From contig CM042090.1 in NCBI GenBank assembly GCA_023512835.1, positions 3,069,826-3,133,825 on the forward strand: a DNA stretch of 64,000 bases, read 5' to 3'. The notes below the pieces were generated by a model. The model saw nothing but the letters and a program-made list of their open reading frames with translations, made no database searches and was not told the origin of the DNA. Of the stretch, positions 37,530 to 48,520 are shown piece by piece. The position numbers were made by a program, and so were the translations under genes. Each line of letters starts with the position of its first letter. Position 1 is the stretch's first letter. Origin of the DNA: Taxillus chinensis (Eukaryota > Streptophyta > Magnoliopsida > Santalales > Loranthaceae).

Positions 37530-38795
37530 TTAACTGGTAAGAGAAATGTTATCAATCATCCTGCCTTCAGCTTCTACATAATAATGTTTGAGCTTCTGAC
37601 CATTCACTTTAAAAATATCCCCAGCTTGTGATTTGATCTCAACACTACCATATGGGAATACTTGTTGAACTATATAAGGTCCCAACCACTTTGACCGAAG
37701 CTTTCCTGGGAACAATTTCAATTTGGAATTGAAAAGCAAAACCTACTAACCAGGTTGAAATGTGTAAGGATTAATCCTTCTGTCGTCCCAAAGCTTGCTT
37801 TTCTCTTTATAAAGCTTAGAGTTCTCATAAGCTTCCAGTCTAAACTCATCCAACTCATTTAGTTGTAACAACCTTTGATTCCCAGCTAATTGTAGGTCCA
37901 AATCGAGCTTCTTGATTGCCCAATAAGCTTGATGCTCTAGCTCAACAGGTAAATAACAGGCTTTTCCAAACACTAATAAGTATGCAGACATTCCTATTGG
38001 TGTCTTATAAGATGTACGATAAGCCCATAAGGCATCATCTAATTTCATAGACCAGTCCTTTCTACTCGCTCCAACGGTTTTCTCCAATATCTATTTGATT
38101 TCTCTGTTCGAAACTTCAACTTGGCGATTAGCCTGTGGATGATAAGGCAAAGACTTCCTGTGCTGCACACCATATTTCTTTAATAAGTTGTCAAACAACT
38201 TTTGCAAAAATGAGATCTCCTATCACTTATAATTGCACGGGGTGTACCAAATTGTGTAAAAATGTTTCGGCACAGGAATTTAGTAACCTCCCGAGCCTCA
38301 TTAGTCTTGGTTGCCACAACTTTTACCCATTTTGACATATAGTCCACTTCAACTAAAATGTAAGAGAACCCAAAAGATGGAGGAAATGGGCCCATGAAAT
38401 CAATACCCCAAAGATCGAATAATTCAATAGCTAAAACCCCTGTTTGAGGCAACTCCTGTCGTCTTGTAATACCTCCCATATGTTGACATCCGTCACAAGA
38501 TTTGATGAACATGTAAGTATCTTTAAACATTGTCGGCCAAAAGAAACCACTCTATAAAATTTTGGAAACAGTCCTCTGAACTCCAAAATGGCTTACATAG
38601 TCTGAAGCATGACAATGGTATAAGATACCTTGCATCTGATCCTTCGGTATACAACGTCGGATCATTTGATCCGCACACCTCCTATAAAGAAATGGATCAT
38701 CCCATATATAACGCTTCACATCGTGAAGCAGCCTCTTCTTTTGCTGAGAAGTGAATTCAGCAGGAATAATCTGACAAGCATGATAATTCACAATA
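37530..38795 (-). pseudogene. gypsy integrase, broken
   Basis: 38552-38791 and 38180-38530 carry the zinc-binding end (YHCHASDYVSHFG, then SCDGCQHMGGITRR) and the core (LFDLWGIDFMGPFP with the first Asp; GTPRAIISDRRSHF with the second Asp, where the usual GG is RR). The Glu region HPQANRQVEVSNREIK lies near 38085-38135 in a broken frame. 37746-38087 ([16 protein letters not shown]) and 37530-37739 (FPGKLRSKWLGPYIV) are the C-terminal part. Stops separate the pieces. Confidence 0.9.
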
Positions 38796-38799
38796 TCAG

Positions 38800-39340
38800 C
38801 AAACTATGGCAGAGCTTCATCACAAGCAAATAACTGCTCATCAGGAAATGTAGCTCGAATCTCAATCTCTTTATTGTCCTGTGCTCTTAAATCCAAATGC
38901 GAAAGGTGATCATCAACTCCATTAGCTGAACCTTTCATGTCCTTGATTTCTAAATCAAATTCCTGTAAGAGTAGGACCCAACAAATTAAGCGTGGCTTTG
39001 CATCCTTTTCCCTAAATGGATACTTAATGGCAGTATGATCTGTATATACAATCACTTTAGACCCCCAACAGATAAGGTCTGAATTTTTCACAAGCAAACA
39101 CCACAGCTAACAGTTCTTTTTACGTGGGGGTATAATTCTACTGAGCCTCTATCAGAGTCTTGCTAGCATAGTAGATGACCCTGAACACCTTATCTTTCCA
39201 TTGACCTAATACAGCTCCAACAGCATAATCACTGGCATCACACATTAATTCGAATGGCAACGCCAGTCTGGAGTAGCAATTAGTAGAGCAGAAGTGAGCT
39301 TCTCTCTCAGAAGTGTAAATGCTAACATGCAATCAACAGT
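38800..39340 (-). pseudogene. gypsy RNase H
   Basis: 39138-39332 contains LPFELMCDASDYAVGAVLGQ, and 38804-39097 contains [14 protein letters not shown] and DDHLSHLD. These are the start and end of the gypsy-type RNase H. The frame is broken near 39100-39140. Confidence 0.9.
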
Positions 39341-41250
39341 AAATTTAAAAGGAGTATCCTTTTCCAACAGAGTACTCAAAGGTTTAACAATTTGAGAAAA
39401 ATTCTTAATAAACCTTCGGTAAAAACCAGCATGCCCTAGAAAACTTCTAACTCCTTTCACATTGGTTGGGGGAGGCAATTTTTCAATAATTGAAATCTTG
39501 GCTCTGTCCACCTCCAACCCAGCAACAGGAATTTTATGGCCTAATACAATACCTTCTTGGACCATAAAATGACACTTCTCCCAATTAAGGACTAAGTGTT
39601 TTTCTTCACACCTTTTCAAGACAATGATTAAATTGGCTAAATAGTTATCAAAAGATTACCCATAAACAGAAAAGTCATCCATGAATACCTCCATAATTTC
39701 TTCCACTAGGCCATGGAAGATAGCCATCATGCACTGCTGAAATGTTGCTGGTGCATTACAAAGCCCAAAGGGCATCCTCTTGAAAGCGTACGTGCCGAAT
39801 GGACATGTGAAAGTCGTCTTCTCCCGATCACCTAGAGCAATGGCTATCTGATTATAACCAGAGTAACCATCTAGGAAACAGTAATGGGAAAAACCAGCCA
39901 GACAATCCAACATTTTATCAATGAAAGGTAAGGGAAAATGATCCTTCCTTGTGGTTGTATTTAATTTTCTATAATTAATACAGACCCTCCAGCCGGTAAC
40001 TGTCCTAAAAGGAATCAGTTCATTATCTTAATTTTCCACCACTGTCATTCCCCTTTTCTTGGGAATAACTTGAATAGGGCTGACCCACTAGCTGTCTGAA
40101 ATTATGTAGATGATGCCAGTATCCAACCATTTAAGTACTTCTTTACGAACCACCTCCTTCATTGTTGGATTTAGTCTTTGCTGGTGCTCTACGAATGGCC
40201 AAAAATTCTCTTCCATTAATATTTTATGCATACACACTGTTGGACTTATTCCCTTAATATCATCCAAAGTCCAACCCAATGCCCCTTTATGAGCCCCCAG
40301 AACTTCTAATAACCTGCCCTTCTCTAATTCAGAAAGCCCTGCAGCTACAATAACAGGGTAAACACTGGTATCATCTAAGAATTCATATCTTAAATGATCT
40401 GGCAATTGCTTCAATTCTGGATGGGTCAATTCAGGAATCTCCTCAGAAATGGATAGTTCAGCCACTCTTCCTTGTAGTAGTTCCTCACAGAAACTGTCTC
40501 TTGTTAAATCACAGTAGCTGAGTTGTTGATTCATATCCTCTGTTATTATGTCTTCTGAGAAAAATTCATCAATACAATTGGCTACTGAATCCAGCCAATA
40601 ACAACTCGCTACATCATCCTGTGGGTATTTAATGGCCTGAGCCATATGGAACACAACTGCCTCTTCATCCATGAGAAGAGTAAGAGCTCTATGCTGAACG
40701 TCTATCAAAGCACGTCTTGTTCTCAAAAATGGATGACCAAGGATGAGCTGTATTCCTCGGTCCTCTTCCATATTCAGCACTACAAAATCAATCGGAAAAA
40801 TAAACTTGTCCACCTTAACAAGTACATCCTCTAAAATTCCCTCTAGAACTCTAGCTGATCTGTCTGCTAGCTGTAAAGATATTGAAGTGGGCTTCGTACC
40901 TTGTAAGCCCAATCTCTAATAAATCTCTAAAGGCATGAGATTAATACTGGACCCCAGATCATAAAGAGCTCTCTCAAACTTAGAACCTCCTATTATACAA
41001 GGTACTGTAAAACTCTTTGGATCTGAAAATTTTTGTGGCAGTTTCTGCTGTAATACCGTGCTACACTGATGGGTAAGTGCCACCAACTCATGATCTTCAT
41101 GCCGTCTTCTTGTTGCAACCATATCTTTTAAATACTTCAAATACCTAGGCATCTGCTCTAAAGCCTCAATCAACGGAATGTTGATTTCCAGTCTCTTAAA
41201 ACGCTCCACAAACTTGGAGTATTTTTCATCATTTTTCTTTTTCTGCAACC
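39245..41250 (-). pseudogene. gypsy protease and reverse transcriptase, broken
   Basis: 40916-41248 holds the start of the aspartic protease (RALYDLGSSINLMPLEIY), then an in-frame stop. 40088-40912 continues it (SLQLADRSARVLEGILEDVL, LGHPFLRTRRALIDVQ) and begins the polymerase (GALGWTLDDIKGISP). 39656-39913 holds the palm (CFLDGYSGYNQIAIA, FGLCNAPATFQQCMM, active-site FMDD). 39245-39619 holds the thumb/connection (KRCEEKHLVLNWEKCHFM, FLGHAGFYRRFIKNFS). Each break is a stop or frameshift. Confidence 0.92.
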
Positions 41251-41499
41251 ACTGAGGATATAGAATAGGTGCAGAAATTGGTATAGAGCTCCCAGTAAAT
41301 TTTACACCAGGATTGTAGGCGGACTGATCCTTCCCACTAGGCCCCGCTTCTTTTTCTTTCCCCTATTATACAGCAAGGTCAGGGGTCTATTCAGCCTCAG
41401 CAATCCTAATCAGGTTTTTACCACTTCGGAGCGTTGTAGCTTTGCAATGTTCCTTAGGATTTACTTCAATATTACTAGGGAATGAACCCTTCTGCAAAG

Positions 41500-42984
41500 C
41501 ATTAACAACATCTGTAACTTGTCCCATCTACTGCTGCACTCCTTTCAGAGCAGTGCCCATGTCCCTTATTGTATCGGTGAGTCCCCTTAACACAGCTTCA
41601 TTCTTTTGAAATCTAGAATCTGAGCGTTTAATGAATGCTACCAGCATACCTTTTAAGTCATCATCCTTCTCCTTAGGCTGGTTAGATTGTGCAAAGCCTA
41701 GGGGAGGCTGATTGATAGGCTGTGGATTCAACACATTCTTCTGATTAGCCCATGAGAAATTTTCATGAAATCGGTTGTTGGGATGGTAAAACTTAGGTAC
41801 TGGTTGCTGTTGCTGTTGTTGCTGCTGATTTTGATAAAAGGATTGAAACTGATTTGGAAATTGATTTGCAGCTTGATAGAATCCCCGATTCCCCACATAA
41901 TGAACTTGCTCGTCAGCTGAATCACTGGAACCAGCAAGTTCACTAGTACTACTTTGATCAAGGACTGCAACATGCATTGCCAAAGCTGCCATCTTACTAG
42001 TTAGTTTATCCAGTTTGGCATTAACATCAGAAAAAGCGTCAAAGGACTACACTTTTGCTACTTTGACAGGCGGACTCCTGTCAGACGGCCAAGAATAATT
42101 ATTCTGAGCCATATTTTCCAGCATCTGAACTGCTTCACCTGGGCTCTTTAGCATAAATGTACCTCCAGCTGCAACATCTAACGTCATGCATGTTTGACTA
42201 GTCAGTCCCATGTAAAATGCATGTACATGGTTATAGTCTGGTGATCCTTCTATCGTTGGAATTCGTCTAACCAAATCCTTAAACCTCTCCCAAGCTTCAT
42301 ATAAGGATTCCAAATTAGACTACTTAAATTGGTTCACCTAATTCTTAAGATGAGCAATCTTAACTGGTGGGAAATACTTGGTTAAGAAATACTCAACCAT
42401 ATCCTGCCAAGTAGAAATGGTTCCTGGAGGCAAAGTCTGCAGCCAACTCTTAGCCTGATCCCGTAAAGAAAAGGGAAATAATTTCAGTGTAATGGCATTA
42501 TTTGAGACGCCATTCATCTTGTCTGTATCACACATCTCCAGGAAAGTAGAGAGATGGTTATACGGGTCTTCAGCAGCAGTACCACCGAATGAGCTATGCC
42601 CTACCATACTAATCAGGGTTGGCTTCAACTCAAAATTATTTGCCTGAATGCGTGGGCGCTGGATGCCAGAATATTGATCTGCCATCATAGGGCGCATGAA
42701 ATCTCTTAATGTTCATGGCGTTTGTCCTACAGCAGCCTGCTGTAATGGTTGGGCTGCTGGCTGAACTACCAATGGTGGCGGTCTGTTATCGTCTGCCATA
42801 TCGTTACTGTTTGTTCTTGTGTTGTTTCTGCTTTAATGCCTGTTATGGTTTGAGCAGACGATCCAACACTCTTCTTATCCTCAGCAACAACTAAAAATCG
42901 TTTTCGTGCTAACAATGTTCGCTCTAATTCAGGATCAAATGGTAATAATTTGTCGGATCCTGAACGGGTCATACACTTTATCAC
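41500..42984 (-). pseudogene. gypsy gag, broken
   Basis: 42766-42984 gives the N-terminus (LLPFDPELERTLLARKR). 42338-42697 gives the gag core (YNHLSTFLEMCDTDKMNGVS, LFPFSLRDQAKSWLQTLPPG). 42047-42313 continues it (SLYEAWERFKDLVRRIPTIE), and 41528-41992 gives the Gln/Asn-rich tail (YVGNRGFYQAANQF, a Gln run). Short gaps with stops separate the frames. The order and motifs are typical of Athila/Tat gag. Confidence 0.88.
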
Positions 42985-43178
42985 TATCTACAATCACAAC
43001 AATCAAAAAGAAAAACACATATACCCGCACAAAATGAAAAACAACTCACTCAACCCCAAGCCAAGTAACCAAATACACAACACAGATACTCATGCAAAGA
43101 ACATGAAATAGTAAGCTCTAAATTAATCAAGATTCAGAGATTAACAATGTTGCATTCTTAAATGAAAAATACACTAGA

Positions 43179-43196
43179 TCCCCGGCAACGGCACTA
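43179..43196 (-). other. Primer-binding site of the gypsy element
   Basis: The minus strand reads TAGTGCCGTTGCCGGGGA, a near match to the tRNA-Asp-type primer site used by Athila/Tat elements. It lies about 200 bases before the gag N-terminus and just after TGTCA, the likely end of the 5' LTR (about 43204). Confidence 0.75.
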
Positions 43197-43203
43197 AAAA
43201 CTT

Positions 43204-44860
43204 GACACACCAAAAGGCAGTGTATTACAAGTGCAGAGTCAAGTAATAAAAGAATGAGATTTTTAAACCCTAGATTATCGTCCCACGAAGATCTTGTGCA
43301 TCAATTTAAGTAAGCAAACATTAAAACTTGTCTTTTCCTTGATTATCTAGAATTTCAAATGATTTCTTTAAGATTCATCTAATAGATTCTAATTGAATAA
43401 AATAACTTGAAACAAGTTGGTAAAGAACGATCTAACAAATGACCCTTCTGGTTGCGAACAGAGAATGTGTTTCCAGGGGTTTGATTTTGCCAACCTCCAT
43501 TATGCACTCGTTCTCCTATATCATGCATATTATAATTTGTTTCAGTTTCATAGGCCCACACCTTTCTTCTTCCATTTGGTCCATGTAAAGAAGATTTAAA
43601 CTCTATCCCAAAACCATTTGGTCCATGTGAATTGGGATTTGCAAAGATAGTGTCCTAAGCCAATTAGATGTGTTACAAGCTTGGTCAGCTCTGTAACCTA
43701 TCCCACCTAAGGTTGCCATGATCCACCCCAGACTAGGGCTAACATTTTGATTTATGGATAAAATCAAACACTCATAGGCAAGGCAAAACTTATATAAAAC
43801 GTTTTAAATTATAAACACTACACTCTAGTTGAACTAATACATAACGATTCGGGGGCTACATTGCACCCCTAGAAATAAAAGAAACTAGCCGGACATATTA
43901 TTCGTACAGACCACAGTTTCAATCAAAGACATAGAACCTTCACGATCCTCAATGACTTCTCCTGTTTCCCTTTTCAATCATTCTGCCGTCTGTGTTCTCC
44001 CTGGATGTTCGTCAATGTTCTCCTCTATTTTCTGATTTTTTGATCCGTTCCACACACCAACCTCGATCCCGTCCCTCGCGTATCCGTTTTTCTTTTTGTA
44101 TTCATTATCCTTTACTCTTGTTCCATAACCGCTTCCCCTTCCAACCATACTCACCTACCCTGGCATTTTGTCTTTTTCCTTTAATACTAATTCCATTTAC
44201 CATCACTGCCATATAAGCCGGTCGAATATTAAGTCACTATGATTGTTACTTCTTTCAAGGGGGACACCTCCATGGTGTACGTGGAGATGCACATGGCGAT
44301 GCATCGTCACGAAAATACCATAATCATTCAGGGCAAAAGACGACACTTCCCATGGTGCACGTGGCGATGCACGTGGCGGTCATCGCCACGTGCAAAAATA
44401 ATTGTCTCTGGAGTTGTGCAGTCATCATCTCTTCATTCTTACAGTCCATGCAAAGATCGATACTTTCAAGGCTTCATCATGTGTAGTTATAGAGACCACA
44501 TCAACACGTGGTGATAGCACGTGGCAACCATCGCCACGTGCAAACTATTCCATTAGTCCAGCCATTATTTCTTCAATACTCACTTCGCATGGCTCAATAA
44601 TAACATCGTCAATACATGCAGAGGAACTTCGGTACGTGCAAAAGGGTCGCCACGTGCAAACGTTTCTCACTAATCCGCCGACTTCGTCATTCCTATAACT
44701 GTTTCACAGACAAACAAGGAAAAACACAAAATAACACCAAATACATAGTATAATAGGAAGTTTACTTTTCACTATTAGTTACAAAATACACAATCAGAAA
44801 GGTAGAAAACACGAGAATAAATAACTATACCCAAGCCAAAACATGCATAAGAATAAACAC
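43204..44860 (-). repeat. Probable 5' LTR region of the gypsy element
   Basis: Bounded on one side by the primer site and on the other by the broken integrase of copia A. On the minus strand the U3-like part carries the G-box hairpins (44290-44656), then CTTATATGG near 44211-44219 as a possible TATA, then about 1 kb with no coding potential. The outer border is not defined. Confidence 0.5.
44290..44656. repeat. G-box hairpin array, 5' side of the gypsy element
   Basis: Inverted arms lie at 44370-44392 (one mismatch) and 44518-44540 (one mismatch), with extra single arms at 44290, 44358, 44505 and 44647. They have the same arm sequence and 3-base spacer as the array at 37067-37392, about 7.2 kb away. 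Confidence 0.88.
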
Positions 44861-44867
44861 ATGATTT

Positions 44868-45640
44868 CTATATGTCACCATGCCTTTTGAGGAACTTTGC
44901 AAATGGACCTGAATTTTGTCCTGATTCATTATATTTTTCATAATATTCACCACCTCTATCAGACCTTACTATTTTCACTTTCTTATCTAGTTGCCTCTCA
45001 ACTTCATTAATAAACACCTCAATGATAGTTACAGCTTGAGATTTTTCTTTAAGCAAATAGACATATCCATAACGTGAAAAATCATCAATAAAGGTGATGA
45101 AATATTTTTCTCTACTAAAATATGGGGCATCAAAAGGTCTACATATATCAGTGTGTATTATTTCAAGAAGTTGAGTACTTATTGTGGCTCCTTTCTTGTT
45201 ATGTTTAGTTTGCTTTCCTTTAATTTAATGCAATCCACACATAAACCAAGATTAATAAAATCTATATTTGATAAAATCTCATTCTTCACTAATCTTTGTA
45301 GTCTTTCTTTGGATATATGACACAAACGTTTATGCCACAAGTAAGCAGAGTTTTCATTTGCCATACCACGCTTAATTCCAATATTTTGACAAACAAACAT
45401 CAGGGATGCAAAGAAAACAACATCAAGTTTTAATTTGTATAAACCATCCACATGAATTCTAGAACCAATAAGGGAATCATCTTTATTAAATAAATTAAAA
45501 CATCTATTTCCAATCTTAAAAGTAAACCCACTAACATCAAGTTTTGAAACAGAAACTAAATTTCTAGAAAGTGAAGGTACATAGAGAGTTTGTAATAGAT
45601 CCAAGTGACATTCGGTGTCTAAAACAAGTCAATAAGTCCC
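44868..45640 (-). pseudogene. copia A GAG-preintegrase and integrase start
   Basis: 45179-45604 carries LLQTLYVPSLSRNLVSVSKL and AYLWHKRLCHISKERLQRLV, the protease/preintegrase junction and zinc-binding region. 44868-45056 carries VKIVRSDRGGEYYEKY, the second catalytic Asp of the core. Truncated before the Glu. Confidence 0.88.
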
Positions 45641-45880
45641 TATGCTTTCAATTAGGGCCTTCATTCGGTTGCCCATAAACAAGAAATGCTCATTTGGGTT
45701 TATGCTTTGGATTGTAAGGAATCCCTACATCGTATTGGAAACATAAGTAGTGGCACCAGAATCCAACCACCAAGTATTAGAAGGAACTTCAGATAAGTTT
45801 GATTCGAAACATACAAAAGCATTAAATATACCTTTCTTTTCAAACCAAGCTTTTTGTTTCAAGCAATCTTTCTAATAATG

Positions 45881-46640
45881 TCATTCCTTCTGACAAAAGT
45901 GACATTTATCCATCCTCTTTTCCGTCTTATCATCGTTAGTGACCTGAGTAGCTTTAGCAGATCCTTTCTTCTTAAATTTCTTGGATTTTGGTTTGAAAAC
46001 ATTACCAGCTCCTTGACCTACTAGGCTTATAGAATGAACTCCTTGTGCCTTTAGTCTCGTTTCTTTTTGAGTAAGCTTACTGGCCAATTCATTAACATCC
46101 CACTTATCCCTCATAATGTTATAGTTAATTTGAAAAGGCCCATACTCTGGAGATAATAAGTTTAGGATGAATTGTACCAAAAAGGAGTCATCCACCATCA
46201 TACCCAGGGTCTTAAGTCTTGCTTCAATATTATTCATATCAAGGACATGTTGCTGCATGCTTCGCAACCCATCATACTTCATGGTCATAAGTTCAGCCAT
46301 TAGTGTCCCTGCAAGTGACTTATCAGCAGAATGAAAGCGCTCTTTCACAAGCTTAAGGTATTCCTTAGCTGTTACACTTTTTGGAAGAGTATACCTAATG
46401 TTGTTGGAAATAGTAATGCACATGAAACTTAGACATAATCTGTTAGATTTGTCTCATGCTTTATGTTTTAACTTTTCAGGCTTGCTACTCATATTAGTAA
46501 TGTTAGCAGGCTTTTCTCTAATAATGCCAAGTCAAGATCCAAGACACCTAAGTGGAAATTGATTTGTTCACGCCATTCAGAGAAGTTTAAACCATTAAAG
46601 ATAGTAACAGCAGAAGCATGCGAATGAAGGGAAACAACTA
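45881..46640 (-). pseudogene. copia A gag
   Basis: 45881-46423 encodes TAKEYLKLVKERFHSADKSL, QQHVLDMNNIEARLKTLGMM and YNIMRDKWDVNELASKL, and ends at a zinc-knuckle start (CHFCQKE), typical of copia gag. The N-terminal part (FNGLNFSEWREQINFHLG) is at 46540-46620 but in another frame. Not functional as read. Confidence 0.85.
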
Positions 46641-47417
46641 CAAATACATAAACGCTCACTAAATCAACAAATTTAGATAATCAAATACATAAAATATATT
46701 GTGAGTTTCCTTTGGGCAAACATAACAATATATATACATCATCATCATAATTAGAATGCCATTTAAACTTTACAAAGAAATTAATAAATTATATCAAATG
46801 TACATATTATCTTTGGATATCTATAATACACTTGATAAAAAAATATTAAATTCCTACTTTATGACTATTAGTTATAGAATATCAATTTACCTTTGGCTAA
46901 ATCATTAATTTCTATCAACTAACAAATCTAACTTAGAAAATAACATTCGGAAATTTTTTCAAAAAATAGATGATCATACATAAAATTAGTTCAGCCACTT
47001 TGGTGACTAACAAACTAATTTTAATCTTATTATCATATAATAAAATAATTATAATCTTAAAAACAAGTAAAATGTCATAATACCCAAGGATGAATTTGAT
47101 GGAAAAGTTTTATTTAAAGTTAAATATATAATTAAACATAACGTTACAATTTTATATTAACAACCCTTTTCCATAAAACAGAGAGCTATTCACCACATAA
47201 AACATAAATCCATTCTATTATAATGAGATGAAGCTAAATAATCTCATCAATTCGGTAAAGGAAAATATAAGGCCAATATTTGAATGCATTTAGCAATGCA
47301 AAGTGGGATAGAATATGATGCGGCAAAATAGACATCATCATTAATCGTTCATCTTAACATATAATCAATTATAATTTATGAACAAATTATTTATTCAAAA
47401 CACAACCTGATACCACA

Positions 47418-47826
47418 TGTAAAATTAATGACTTAATAGAATATAATCAAATGCATAAACACTTTATCACATAAATAAAACTTTAATATACTTACTTGAT
47501 GCAAAATTAGCCATTCTTGTAGGAAAGATGAAATTCAAATGATCTTTGATGGTAAATTGGTTTCTCTCCCTTAACCCTAATATTGTAGCAGAGAACTTTG
47601 ATGGAAAAGGAGTTTACTTGAGTCGGCTAATCCTAATAGGTAGAGAGAGGACCGATTTATATATGTAACGTTAAAATCTAGTACGTCCATCAAATACCAG
47701 AATCAATGGCTAAGATTTATTCTACTATTAAATAACAGTCCTTAATCAAATAAGAAACTTAATTAAAATTAGTCAAACTAATTTTAATGTTAAAATATGG
47801 CCTAATATTCGGACCATATTCTAATA
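47418..47826 (-). repeat. 5' LTR of copia A (unit 1 copy)
   Basis: On the minus strand it ends TTTTACA directly before a primer-site remnant. The twin copy at 58736 has the exact tRNA-iMet site TGGTATCAGAGC beside it. The outer end is set near 47826 by the TATTAGAATATGGTCCGAA phrase and is approximate. Confidence 0.65.
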
Positions 47827-48104
47827 ACTCTATCCTACCCACTTGTGGGTCTGTACAGTTTGGTAATGTCTTGGTGAATTTGGGGTTTAATAGTTGACAA
47901 AATTATTTAACAAGATTTGATAAAGTAATAAGATGCTTGATAAATAGGAGAATAGTAACTTGGTACATTTATATAAAAATAAAGATGACATATAAGATTA
48001 TTCAAATTATAAAGGAATAAAATTGATAATTCATATTATAAAATTATGAGAAATGGTTATTAAGCATTGTTTAAGAGAGCATACTAAAATTTCAAAACAC
48101 CAAT

Positions 48105-48520
48105 TTTGTTCCATGCTTGAAATATCTACTATGGAAGCAATCCATATATTACTTGAGAGGTTCGGAGTGGCAAAAAAAGGATTTACACATTTTCTTCATA
48201 GATTTAGGGAAAGTCTGTGACAAAGTACCTAGAGATATACTTTGGTGGGCTTTGAAAAAGAAGGCAATTTCTATAAAAATATATGTATTTAATAAAGGAA
48301 ATACATGTTGGAGTTTTAACCAATGTTAGAAATTGTGGTAGCTTAATAGATGAGTTTCCAATTATAAGACGAATGCATCAAGGATTATAGTTCTTTCCTC
48401 TTTGCAAGGGTAAGGAATAATATAACAAAAAGTATTCATAAGGATATACCGTGGTGTATATTATTCGCTAATTATATTGTTTTGATCGATTTAATTGCAA
48501 ATTTGTTGTCGACATGAATT
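48105..48520 (+). pseudogene. LINE reverse transcriptase fragment (unit 1)
   Basis: 48117-48329 reads KDLHIFFIDLGKVCDKVPRD and then LWWALKKKAI, the F-x-D-L...DKV block of plant LINE reverse transcriptases. Downstream, after stops, DIPWCILFANYIVLID (about 48440-48492) is the decayed active-site block (normally FADD). The 5' end, ORF1 and poly(A) tail are not seen. Confidence 0.8.

Larger units (their letters stand above)
37067..44656 (-). mobile_element. Decayed Ty3/gypsy retrotransposon, Athila/Tat type
   Basis: The minus-strand order is 5' LTR-like region, primer site (43179-43196), gag, protease, reverse transcriptase, RNase H and integrase, then a 3' region, which is the gypsy order. Peptides match the Athila/Tat group (FLEMCDTDKMNGVS, SLYEAWERFKDL, FMDDFSVYG). 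Frames are broken many times. Both flanks (37067-37392 and 44290-44656) carry the same G-box inverted repeats, which supports LTR-type ends, but the rest of the two flanks cannot be aligned by eye. Exact ends and target duplication are unresolved. Confidence 0.82.
44868..47826 (-). mobile_element. Truncated Ty1/copia element A (5' LTR, gag, start of integrase)
   Basis: 5' LTR 47418-47826, primer site remnant at 47405-47415, leader, gag (about 45881-46640), then GAG-preintegrase and the start of integrase (44868-45640). Beyond 44868 the reading is lost where the gypsy flank begins, so the element was cut or invaded there. The tandem-duplication border (46644) falls in its leader. Confidence 0.8.

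Noticed and set aside
48117..48329. Functional LINE reverse transcriptase
   Set aside because: Only short blocks survive, the active-site block is altered (FANY instead of FADD), and stops follow immediately.
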